Origin: Armillaria gallica
Taxonomy: Eukaryota; Basidiomycota; Agaricomycetes; Agaricales; Physalacriaceae
Direction: 5' to 3'
Length of the DNA stretch: 64,000 nt
NCBI GenBank assembly: GCA_037576215.1
Contig: JBANDB010000020.1
Location: 868,001-932,000, forward strand
Shown here one piece after another: positions 24,341 to 33,919 of the stretch (position 1 is its first letter; the number at the start of each line of letters is the position of its first letter). Under the pieces are notes generated by a model. It did not search any database and had not been told where the DNA came from. It saw only the letters and a program-made list of their open reading frames with translations. Both the position numbers and the translations under genes were made by a program.

Positions 24341-25367
24341 TGCATCTTTGTCAGGATTGCCCAGGGGGGGGTGTCTCGCCGATCCTCTTTGGAGGAATCG
24401 GATTGCAGCAAGCTCATTTGGACCTCAGGGCCACCTCAGTGAGAGGCAGTGGGCTCGACTTGTGCCAAATGAACAGTCTTACCAGCCCAACCTTTTCCCT
24501 TGGGACTTAGCGAGTTGTTCTGCCCCCGCTCTTGTTTCCTGGGGCCTGCTCTGACAGTGGATCTGTCTTGTGATGTTAGGTCCTCCTTCGTATTGAGCCG
24601 CTCTTCATGGTTGTATGAAGCTGCTCTAGCAGAGTTTGCACAGCGTGCTCACTCTGTCCCATCTGGTCAGGCCTGCATCACTGCGGATACTCCACTGGTT
24701 GAGGAGCCACTCCGAGAAGCAGCAGGCGCCATGCCTGTTTCCTTGACCATGAAGTCCTTTGACTGGGGCTTCGCTGTTAAGATAGGTAGCGATATGGTGG
24801 TCACTTTTTTGATCAACGCATTCACTCATAATGAGCTACTTGCTGGTCAATTAGCCGGTCATGTTGCTGGGGTTTCCCCCACTTCAGCATGTGTCAGGGG
24901 GCCCACAGCTATCCCCACTTCTGGGGGAGTTGGGTCATCTAAAGATTTGTTAGTCATGTCCCGAAGGACATTGTATCAGTTCAATTCTGATACTGGTGCA
25001 TGGGTAGAAGTCAGTAAATGGCACGTAGGCCATATATTGTTTGTGTCTTTTGAAGTCGCGTAATTAAAAACTGGCCCTGCACTTGGGGGCCAGGGTATAG
25101 CTGAATGCATGGTAGTAAAAATGTCTGTATGTAAAAAGGAATCAGACCGTCCAGTAGAAAGAGGGCATGCACCTGTATGTAAGTCCTTGGTTGTCGCAGC
25201 GGAATCGAGCACTCGATGACCTACTCTTTTACCTCCTCAATCTTCATGTTCTTGGAGAGTGGTATGGGTGCCACCTCCACTGCTCATACCTCCCTCTTTT
25301 CTCCCTTATGGGGGCAATCCTTGCTGAGGTGTCCCTTCTCGCCGCACCAGAAGCACCTTCCTTCTGC
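24341..25367 (-). pseudogene. Gypsy-C gag C-terminal part with zinc knuckle
   Basis: A CCHC zinc knuckle is read at 25355-25314 on the minus strand: C-FW-C-GEKG-H-LSKD-C, intact. Nucleocapsid knuckles bind the element's RNA. The stretch after it is broken by many stops. LTR-D2 is inserted 16 bp upstream of the first knuckle codon. Confidence 0.85.
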
Positions 25368-25371
25368 CCGC

Positions 25372-26740
25372 TGATGTGCTCAGTAACGGCGAGTGGCAAA
25401 TGGACTAGAGGCTGGCAATGAACACCAACAACACTAAACCAATCACTAACTCTACACTTATCACCAATGTATTGAATTTGGGCGTTTCAAGTATGATAGA
25501 AGCACTCTGCAGACTTCAATAATCAAGGAAAGTTGTTTAAAGACATTTTATTTCGTTACTAGTGAGCTATACAAGCGTACTACTCGCACTAGTGGGATTG
25601 GTAAGACACAATTGGATGAATAGTGACTCGACTTGAGCTACTGCACTCACTCTGACTGGGACTGCTTCGAACTAGTGGCTCTCTTGGCCCTATAATGTCT
25701 TACAAGTGAATAAACACTTGACTAGTCGCTTTCTAGGCAGACTAGTGGCACTCTTGGCCTAAGAATAATACTTTAAACTTCGAGAACTTGCTTGAACTAA
25801 CTTTGAAACACTCTTGGCCTTTGCAGGACACAAAAGATTGCTCTAAGACACTTCTATTCACTCAATGCTATGGGTAACTTAGCGACTAGTAGCCGCTTCA
25901 TCGAGGTTAAGCACAAAAGCCTTTAATTGGGGCACTAGATACTGACTAGTAGGTCACAATTGCGGGGATGGCTTTCCTGAGCCACGCGTGCGCCTATTCT
26001 ACTACTTATATACTGGCCAACAAGGTACGATCGAGATATGAATAACTGACTAGAGGGGTATTATTGATAAGGATTTCTTGGCTAGTCATGAATAATGGTG
26101 AATAATCACACAATAGTCGGTCTAGAAACGGTCGCTTGCTGACTAGTGGGCCTAGGAGCTCTGCTAGAGGTGGCATTCTGTGTTCTTGGCCCAGCAACGC
26201 TCCACTTGTGTCAAGGATAAATGGCTAGCCTAACGAGCGTGCCTGTAGCAGCTGTCGATTGTGATCGAAGGCACAACCCGGCTATACTAGTTCCAATTGT
26301 AAATAGATCTGTATCATACTAGCCCGATCTGGACAGCTGCGCTTTATTTCTAAATTCATTTCTAAGTCCCATTAGAGACTGCTGCACCGCTAGTCAACTC
26401 GTCTTAAGCACTCGTGCGCAGACCGTTCCACTAGTGACTGTACTTTCACAAGACCTGTATGTTCTGCTTCTTGTTGGGTGCACTCATAGCTACCCTCGTC
26501 GACTAGCGGTCGTCATTTACTGACTCGCTTGGTATTCGAGGTGCTAGTCACACTGGCTGATAGACTTGACCCAATAGTGGTATCGCGCCTAAATCCTGGC
26601 TCGACTAGTAGCTTTCTGGCTTGACTATCAGCTTGAAGCCTCCGCTATAGTCCTTTAGTTATTGCTAGTCTAAGATAGATATGCGCTAGTATGATTACAA
26701 AATCACAAAATCTAGGTGTGAACGCGTAGATGGTGTATCA
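25372..26740 (+). mobile_element. LTR-D copy D2, solo, inserted in Gypsy-C gag
   Basis: The 1369-bp element begins TGATGTGCTCAGTAAC and ends GGTGTATCA. CCGC flanks both sides (25368-25371 and 26741-26744). Both ends match D1, while the interior has diverged and is rich in ACTAGT and CACTCTTGGCC words. It is non-coding. Confidence 0.85.
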
Positions 26741-26744
26741 CCGC

Positions 26745-29524
26745 TGCTTCTTCTTGACTGAGTCAATGTCCATGGGCTTCCCTTATCCGCTGAATGTTGT
26801 CCACCATCCTGCTGAGTCCTGGCCTTTGCTGTCTCCTGCCGCTTTGCTCCCCAAGGAACTTGTTGTGCCACCTGTAGTATTCTTGGGACTACTGGTGGCA
26901 GTAAGTTGCTTCTCGTTCCCCAGACGCTTGTCGGGATGGGAGTCGATGCCCTAGGTCTGGTCGAAGACCCGCTGCTTCTGGCATTCCTCATACATCTGGA
27001 TGATGCACCGCTTCCATTCAGGGTAGGTTCATGGGACCCCAAAGCCGATGTTGGCGATGATAGACACATAGCTGGGTGAAATTCCCTTGCATACGGCCCG
27101 TACTAGGGCACCTCGGTCGGACTCGTCGGAGAGTTGGTTGGCCAGCTTGGCCTCCCATTCGAGCTTTCGGAAGTAGATGTGGGTGGAGTCGGTTCCCATC
27201 CATAATTCCCCCATCCTCTTCTCGTGGACTTCTTCAATGGCAGGATCTCGGAACTGCTCACAGAATATGTCGATGAAGTCCTCCCACGATGGGTAATGGT
27301 ATTGGGGGCCCACATCATAGTCTTCGGTGTTGTCATCATCTTTGGGCTTGGGCAGTACGTACCAGTAGTCGTCTCGGAGGTGTATCCACCAGTCCTGGGC
27401 AGTTTCTTCGAGGTGAGAGGTGGCAAACACCACCATCAGCGAGGGGACGTTCTGGAAGAACTGGCAGAACATCTCAAAATAGGTGAGGCAGTCTCCTAGG
27501 AATCGTTCAATATTGTCATGTTCCCTTTTGAAAGGTTGGGGGGTTCGCATGAGGATGGGTTTGATTCCCATGAGGGCTGGTGGGTCAATGGCGTTCCATG
27601 TCCCAATGGGTCTCTGGGCAGGGGGTCCATGATATCCTGGAGGGTGTGGGACTGAGAACATGTCTCATCAGGGTCTCGGTTGCAGCTGTCATCCTCTGTC
27701 AGGCAGCTTTCCCTTTCCTTTCTTCACTTCTGTCAGCTCTTCTCTGAGTTTGATGTTCTCATCGCGCATCTGCACCATCTGTGCTTCCATCTGTGTGAAC
27801 CATTGTTCAAGCATGGGCTCAGATGGTCCAGCGCCTCCCTCTTCTGATGCCCCTGCAAACAGCTTACTTGTTCCTCCACCATGGCGCTCCCCACGCCATC
27901 TCCAGTTTTGGGTCATTCGTCGAGGAGGGGAGGAGGGGAGTGAGTCTACTCCATGCATGTGGAACAGGGGAACATCTTCGGCTGTCTGTGAGGGTTGGAA
28001 CCCTGCACCAAAGATGTCCTCATTGTAGTGGAACTCCTCAAAGGGAGTCACCACCAGCATTCCAGAGTCATTCGTTCTCTGCAGTGGCGAGAGGTCGAAG
28101 GGCATCCTCCAGTTCTCACTGCTCCTCTGCGGTGCAGGAGCATACATCATGGACACAGTTCCCCTCTGCTGGGCCGTAGTGCTCCTGATTCTGGTTGGCA
28201 AAAATCTGGGCCATGATGGTGTCGCTCCTCTGGTCCCCAGGATTGGGTCTCCTCATTCGGTGGTGAGGTAGTACGCCATGGGTTCTCATTCTTGCCAGTT
28301 ACAGGCCTGGAATCTTTGTTCAAGGTCCTGCCACTGGAGGTCCCAGGCAGCGGTTTGTTTGGGGCCAAGGATCTGTCGGTTGTGGACTGAGAACTCTGGC
28401 CAATTGTAGTCAGTTCGGTGGGGGTAGAAGGGGTCTCTGAGGGTTCAGGGCCTGGCATGATGGTCGTATCAGAGTGGGTCAAACTCATGGTCCCAGACGA
28501 TTCACTGTCAGTAGGTGAGGTATTCCTTGGGAGAGGAGTTGGTGTCCGATGCATCGGACTCATTGGGGAATTGTTCCACTGATTGGGAAACGTTCTTTGC
28601 CATTCGTTCCCTTCTGAGGGATAGTCAATCGGGATGGTGTATGACCACCCAGGGGTGAGGAAGTGGTTGTATTGGTATTGGACCACCCAGGTAGGGTGGT
28701 GTAGGCTCGCTGTCAGTGCCGTGAATGGTGATGACCTCTGGTTCCAGGTCGAGGTTGGTGGCTGAAAAGCCTGGTATTGGGGCTGGGACCACTGGTTGAT
28801 CCCATATCCAGAGGTTGTCTGGGGTATCATCTGATCTCCAGGTCCCCATGGGATACTTGGGGTTGGCTGCAAGGAATGGCCCATCGACGATTGCAGTCCA
28901 TATGTCCCTTCTCATTGCCTTGGTCTCCAGGGTGACAGGGTCCGGAGTTGGGGTTCAGTGAACATTGCTGGACCCAGGAGTGGCATTCCTCTGGGTTGGT
29001 TCAGTGGTGTTGGTGCTCTGCTGACTCGAGAAGAACTCAGTGGAGGAGCTGTGGGATAATGTTGCCATGGTCCTGGTGTGGGTGCGGCGGTGGGTTGTCG
29101 TTGTCGTCTAGTTCAGGGTTCTGGTGTTGGGACTGGTGCGAGATGGTGGACCAGGTCGGATGTCTGTTCAGAGTCTTGGGAGGACATAGTGTCATGGGAA
29201 GGGGGCATAGTCTAGGTTGTATTAGTTTCAGATGGGGACCAGGAGTCCCCAATGTTGGAGTCGGTGTCTGATTTCCTCTTGGAAGGCAAGGAGGATTAGT
29301 GCAGTGAAAAATAAAATGAGGATGGCACCTGCTAAGGCCATTCTGATTGTGATTGTCTGGGTGTTGGTCAGGTCTGGAGTCATTGATGTGCTAGTTGGCA
29401 TTGGATGAGGTAGGCTTGCAGTGAGCAGATGAATAAGAAGCAGTCGAATACAATAAGGGTGATGAGGAGGATTATGAGGATGGTTCCGGAGACAACGATT
29501 GCTGGGATGGTGGCTGGGGACCAT
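26745..29524 (-). pseudogene. Gypsy-C gag, N-terminal and capsid region
   Basis: One reading frame can be followed from 29524 to 26745 with most stops TGA. From the N-terminus it has a hydrophobic, possibly membrane-spanning segment ('ALAGAILILFFTALILLAF', about 29290-29345), a long Pro/Ser/Thr-rich region and a 'MRRDIWTAIVDGPF' block (28915 down). A coiled-coil-like stretch follows ('QMEAQMVQMRDENIKLREEL', about 27740-27800). The capsid (27661-27029) has 'FLGDCLTYFEMFCQFF', 'EETAQDWW' and 'FIDIFCEQFRDP', typical of Retrotrans_gag. An overlapping 245-codon frame (28884-28147) is open but in a different phase from the capsid; I take it to be a shadow. The hydrophobic start is unusual for a Gypsy gag. 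Confidence 0.8.
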
Positions 29525-29684
29525 GTTTCCATTCAGGTTTCTTTGTTTGTGTGTATGCAGTGATCAATAGTGCCATTAGTATGGCTGCGAGGGATGCATT
29601 ATTTTGTTCAGCAATTTGTGTGAGCCTTCGTTCATCGGGTAGCATAAAAGATTCCTTCAGCTAGCGATGAGGAATGTAGTAGAA

Positions 29685-29697
29685 AGCTTTGAGCTAA
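29685..29697 (-). promoter_or_regulatory. Gypsy-C self-complementary primer-binding site
   Basis: On the minus strand TTAGCTCAAAGCT lies one base inside the 5' LTR. It is the exact complement of AGCTTTGAGCTAA within the LTR (29854-29866), which lies about 33 nt after a TATATAAG box, where transcription should start. This is the layout of Tf1/sushi-type self-priming rather than tRNA priming. Confidence 0.7.
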
Positions 29698-29698
29698 T

Positions 29699-30094
29699 TG
29701 TTAGGGACAGACTTGGGAATAACAAACAAGGCAACCAAAGGCTGCTTCATGTTCAGGCAGTCACCTAAGGTACCGTGGAGTTTGCTACAGCGAGGCGGTG
29801 TAACGCTTAGACTCTTGGCAAGCAATTGTGAGTAAAGTCTGGTGTATAGAAACTTAGCTCAAAGCTAGGGTACATGGCTTTGAGTACACTACTTATATAC
29901 GGTTCATTTGGCTCTATATATAAACGTGTCCATATGGTTGTTGTATGAGTACTGTCAAGAAGTCTGTCTGTATCCAGGCATTGTAGTAGGGGTGCTGGAG
30001 TCATTTGGTTTAGCACTGGTAACCATGTGGTCTGCCGAGGTGCTGAGATGTGTGCCAAGATAAGATAAGATAAGAAAAGTGAAAAATTGTAACA
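29699..30094 (-). repeat. Gypsy-C 5' LTR
   Basis: The 396-bp partner of 14377-14772. Read on the minus strand it starts TGTTACAATTTTTC and ends CCCTAACA. It contains the element promoter. Confidence 0.95.
29866..29899 (-). promoter_or_regulatory. Gypsy-C TATA box and predicted transcription start
   Basis: TATATAAG is read at 29899-29892 on the minus strand; 33 nt from its first base comes AGCTTTGAGCTAA (from 29866). The start site is inferred from spacing and from the match to the primer-binding site. Confidence 0.6.
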
Positions 30095-30099
30095 AGTTC

Positions 30100-30466
30100 T
30101 GACATCACAAAGGCTAGAGCTCTGAGTTCTGGATCTGCCAGGCCTTGTGCGTCATAGATCAATGTTGCATGAAGTTTTAATTATCTCCTAAGCCTGTCCT
30201 GTTCTATTCTTAGTGTGTGCATGCTATGCCCTGTCAGAGCACTTAGTGTCAAGCACTGGGACTTTATACCTAGTGCAGCCTTTCTAGTACCATTCTTAGA
30301 TTAAGTCATGCACTCCACCCAGCTTTAATCTGGTAATCTCATTACTGGCATTATAAACCTCGTGCTCTCATTGAGTTTCCTAGTGCCTTAGTATCTAGAC
30401 CCTGTAGCATGTATTCCTTTGTAGAAATTGCAAAATTACACATGTAAACGCTTGCAGAGTGTGTCA
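30100..30466 (-). mobile_element. LTR-A copy A1, right part
   Basis: This continues A1 after Gypsy-C (TGACATCACAAAGG...), aligning with A2 from about 17360 to 17727, and ends GTGTCA at 30466, followed by CTGG. Confidence 0.85.
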
Positions 30467-31520
30467 CTGGATATTGCTGAAATTGCTCTCCTTCTACCAT
30501 CATTGACATCACTAGTTACACCCACTATGCCTCCCTCTTGTCCTTCTGCCATCGCTTCTTCAGATTCATGTCCCAGATTCCTCTGTCGCAGGCTTCCACA
30601 TAGTCTTCCCCTGGGTGGATGAATGTCTTGGATTGGAGACACCAGTTCTTTGGGAGAAATGTATGTGGTGTGATCTGTTAATTACTGGTCTTGATGCTAA
30701 CAGTAGCCAGATATCAGACATCTGTGTGGCATGCTCTGTATTTTCTCATTCTGTGAAATACAGAGGATGATCAACAACATAATGACTCGAGGCCACTGCC
30801 AAGATTGGAATCACCAAGAATGGAATACTAGCACTAGGATGACTACTTTTGAAGGTATGTTGGCTGCTTTGTAGCATCTGGCCAATGCAAAATGTTGATC
30901 CTTCCAGAAATCTCTCAGACTCTTTCTGTTACACTACATTGATGAGAAAGGTGGCCATATACTCAGTCACACCGATAAAAGTAAAATTTCTGCCTGCATT
31001 TTGGTTTAGCAGAAACTAAATATGAAATGTGTAAAATACCATATATAGACATGCACCTCACCTGCCCACAGGCAGGAAGAGGCAGGAGGGAGTGGGATTC
31101 CCATATATGGTAGTTGCCTGTTTTGGGAATTAGTTTCTGCCAAACTAAAATTTGGCTGAAATTTTACTTTTTTTGGTGTGAGTATCGTGTTCCGACCTTG
31201 CTGCCAAGGAGCAGTTTACTCTCAGCACTCTATCACCAAAGTGGCTGCCTACTTGATGACATGGACATGGCAGCTGGTGAGGTAAATTACAATGGGTGAT
31301 AGAAAGTGGGCAGGATGACAATGCAAAGCTGTGTGCAGACAATATCGATGCATCTTGGTAAAATGAAAAGATTGTGTTTTGTTAATACATGCCGAGATGC
31401 AAGATGCCATGATCTCTTGTATTTGGCAGGCACTTCAGAGGTATGCCCCAGCTGCTGCTGTGTCATCCATAGCTAATTTTGGATGTGCATTCTAGTCACT
31501 TGAATGGCTCATTCTAGACT
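30467..31520 (+). repeat. repeat R, copy R1, right part
   Basis: The R sequence continues from 13107. It shares 'ATTGCTGAAATTGCTCTCCTTCT', 'CTTGATGCTAACAGTAGCCA', 'GAATGGAATACTAGCACTAGGATG' and 'CCAGAAATCTCT..CTGTTACACT' type words (here abbreviated or diverged) with R copies at 38.0, 43.0 and 46.2 kb. It is disrupted by the MITE at 30967. No intact ORF. Confidence 0.7.
30967..31181. mobile_element. MITE-like element with about 50-bp TIRs
   Basis: Left arm TCACACCGATAAAAGTAAAA... (30967-31019) and right arm (31130-31181, ending ACTTTTTTTGGTGTGA) are imperfect inverted repeats over about 50 bp. The element is 215 bp with no ORF. Sequence on both sides belongs to R1. A target duplication is not clear. 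Confidence 0.7.
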
Positions 31521-32075
31521 TGCCTCTGTCATAGGATATGTGTCAAAAGCTGTTGTGGCTGGTACCTTTCCTTCCTGTGCTTAAGAAATCTTGTATTGTC
31601 TCTAAAGCTACTGAGACCTCCCTATGTATGTTTCTCTCATTTATGCCATAAAATTAGTTCAGTAATTTAATAGGTGTCACTACTCAAAGCCAAGACTCAC
31701 TAACCAATTATAATAATGTATGCATGGAACAGGGCCAAGAGAATTCTGCATTCGACACCCATGGAACATATATTCATTGAGGATGAGTCTCCCTGTGTCG
31801 CTGAGGCTTTGGATCTCTTATGGTTCACACTCATCTCTTCATCCTGATTCACCATGGTGACACTCATCCCTGATACCCTTTTTATTACCACTGTATGCGG
31901 TCAGATCTATGCTGGATTATTGATTCCTGCTTGGGTATTTCATGATGGCTCTCTCAAACTCTGTTATGGTATCTACAGATCTACATATTTAATAATATAA
32001 GCCATCTGTTAGCTTGACTGACTTTTGTGGCCTCAGATTTGAGTGAACAATAATCAGGCTTATTGCAAGGACCAG
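31521..32075. other. unassigned, no gene seen
   Basis: Nothing recognisable. The words around 31340-31440, just before, resemble 52320-52400, so part of this stretch may belong to an older duplicated unit. Confidence 0.3.
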
Positions 32076-33748
32076 TGATGAGCCTCCAGGCTCTGTACGC
32101 TCAGAATTCATGGATTTTGCCTGCTAATTAATGCTACTGTCCCTTCAACAGACTTTCGGCAAACCAATGATTGCACACACACTGATACCACTTTTATCCT
32201 ACAGCAACCACTCCTCATGCACTTGGTAATCCATTCCATCTTGCCACACATCATAATTGCTGTACTTCATCATGGCAAGGCACCTTCAATCCACAATCAT
32301 CCCAATATGGAATCGTCGCATCACTCAGAAGCAACTAGTTGATGCGCTCATTGATCACTTAATGAAAATGACGTGATAGACGTGAGTACCCTCCCAGCTA
32401 CAGCAACTACAGACCATGTTTACTAAGGCTGTTACTTCACCAAGGCCTCAAGAAAACATTACCCCACACATACTCCTCAGCACGATGACTATCACTCAAG
32501 TAATCTGCAGCTAAACAGCACCTAACGATCTGTGCATCGCTCAGCAAAACCATATGGTTTTCATCCATACAAGGCAACGTCGACAAGTTGCTGTTACTTT
32601 AGAAGACCGAGGACCATATGTTTCCTCCGATTTTTACAAAGCCAAGGCCTTACAGCCTTACTAAGTCTCACATATTTACTCTATTTATAAATTTGTACTT
32701 GTAGTATAAAAACTAGCTGGAAAAGTAGTTACAGGTCAGTTCATCTCTAGTTGACCCAGACTATGTCAATTATCGTCACGCTCTAGTCTATCACCAGTAA
32801 ACAACGTTTATTCACTATTCTATGGCAATATACCATTTGCACCAGCATATTCTTGATCGCATGTTGACTCTTGAGCTCACCAGAGTTATTCCATGGTTTT
32901 TAACTGTGAAGAGTCCTTCACTACACGCTCTTCGCTCTTAACACTATTGGTGCACACTCATACTGTGCCAATACGTGATCGCCGTGCCATACCTCACCCA
33001 TGTTATCTTTTATAGGCCATCATCGTTTCACTTTCACACCATTGGAGTTTTTATCGTTTCTCTTTCGCCATCGTCATTGTCGCCCACTTGGGTAGTCTCA
33101 GAGCAGACTTAGGATCAGTTCAGCAAGTTTTCGTATAGTATCAGTCCCTCGAGTGGACTTGAAGGTTAGTTTTGACATAGGATAGGATCGTTTCAGTACC
33201 AGACCAGTTTCGACATCGACTCAGCACCCTCGCATTGCATAGGACCAGTATCATCACCAGTTTTTGTAGTTCCACGTTTTCTCTCGCCAGCCCACCCTCA
33301 GCACCTTGTTCCACGTTTATTTTGCCACTCGCAGTCCACACGCCGTTTTCTCATCACCTCGCTCACCCATAGACTATTGCCAACCATTTAGTCTATTCTC
33401 CATCATTTACCCTGCTCCGATTATCGTTGAGCAACGTTTTCTAGTCTTGCAGCACGTTTTCTCATATGGATTCGTGGTATTCACATCATACCCATTTTCG
33501 TTTCCTCTCATTTCGAGAGATCTCTACCGGCTTGAAGCCATAGCATTTAGTACTCGGCTACCAACCAGTACTACTTCACAGACTTAAAGTTGCAGTGTAT
33601 TCTTGCATATAGAGGAATTGTTCTACTGCACGGAGGTGCCCCAAACCACTCGCACACACGATCGCCTTGATTGCCATGCTACTACGTTAATTACCCAATC
33701 TCATTCTGAGTTGGTGTTGCTGTTGCCATGGAAGTCTTAGGCCCATCA
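32076..33748 (+). mobile_element. LTR-B copy B1, 5' LTR of Gypsy-B
   Basis: The 1673-bp LTR begins TGATGAGCCTCCAGG and ends GGCCCATCA. It is preceded by CCAG, one transition from CCGG. It contains TATAAAAA at 32705-32712. A primer-binding-like site and a gag frame follow, so this copy is a 5' LTR rather than a solo LTR. Confidence 0.8.
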
Positions 33749-33765
33749 TCGTAGCGAGCTTATAC
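33749..33765 (+). promoter_or_regulatory. Gypsy-B primer-binding site, initiator-Met-like
   Basis: TCGTAGCGAGCTTATAC directly follows the LTR. Its first eight bases match TGGTAGCG, the common initiator-tRNA-Met primer site, at 7 of 8. Confidence 0.45.
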
Positions 33766-33919
33766 TTGCTGCGAACCTGAATTCTTCACCATTTCATGAA
33801 AATTCGAATGTAAAACACCTTACGTCCCAGTTCAGGGCAGAGGCCTCTGAAATACCTCTGCACATCTTCAGTGACAAGAATCCACAGCCCATTTAGCATC
33901 ATCTGAAGTGTCATTGTCA

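Larger units (their letters stand above)
14377..30094 (-). mobile_element. Gypsy-C: full-length chromodomain Ty3/Gypsy element
   Basis: Two 396-bp LTRs (14377-14772 and 29699-30094) bound the element, flanked by a perfect 5-bp duplication AGTTC (14372-14376 and 30095-30099). On the minus strand the order is gag with zinc knuckle, protease, RT, RNase H, integrase and chromodomain, the chromovirus order. It is inserted in LTR-A1. Two later insertions lie inside: solo LTR-D2 in gag (25372-26740) and solo LTR-B2 in integrase (15768-21024). Without them the element is about 9.1 kb. The coding frames carry many stops, so it is not autonomous. The equal LTR lengths and intact duplication show that it arrived whole. 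Confidence 0.95.

Noticed and set aside
24500..25063. 187-codon plus-strand open frame
   Set aside because: It lies opposite the Gypsy-C gag C-terminus and linker and has no domain; it is a shadow of the minus-strand element.
28147..28884. 245-codon minus-strand open frame in Gypsy-C
   Set aside because: It is in a different phase from the capsid and zinc knuckle. The gag frame with TGA-only stops overlaps it and joins correctly to the capsid, so the open frame is probably chance in Pro/Ser-rich sequence.
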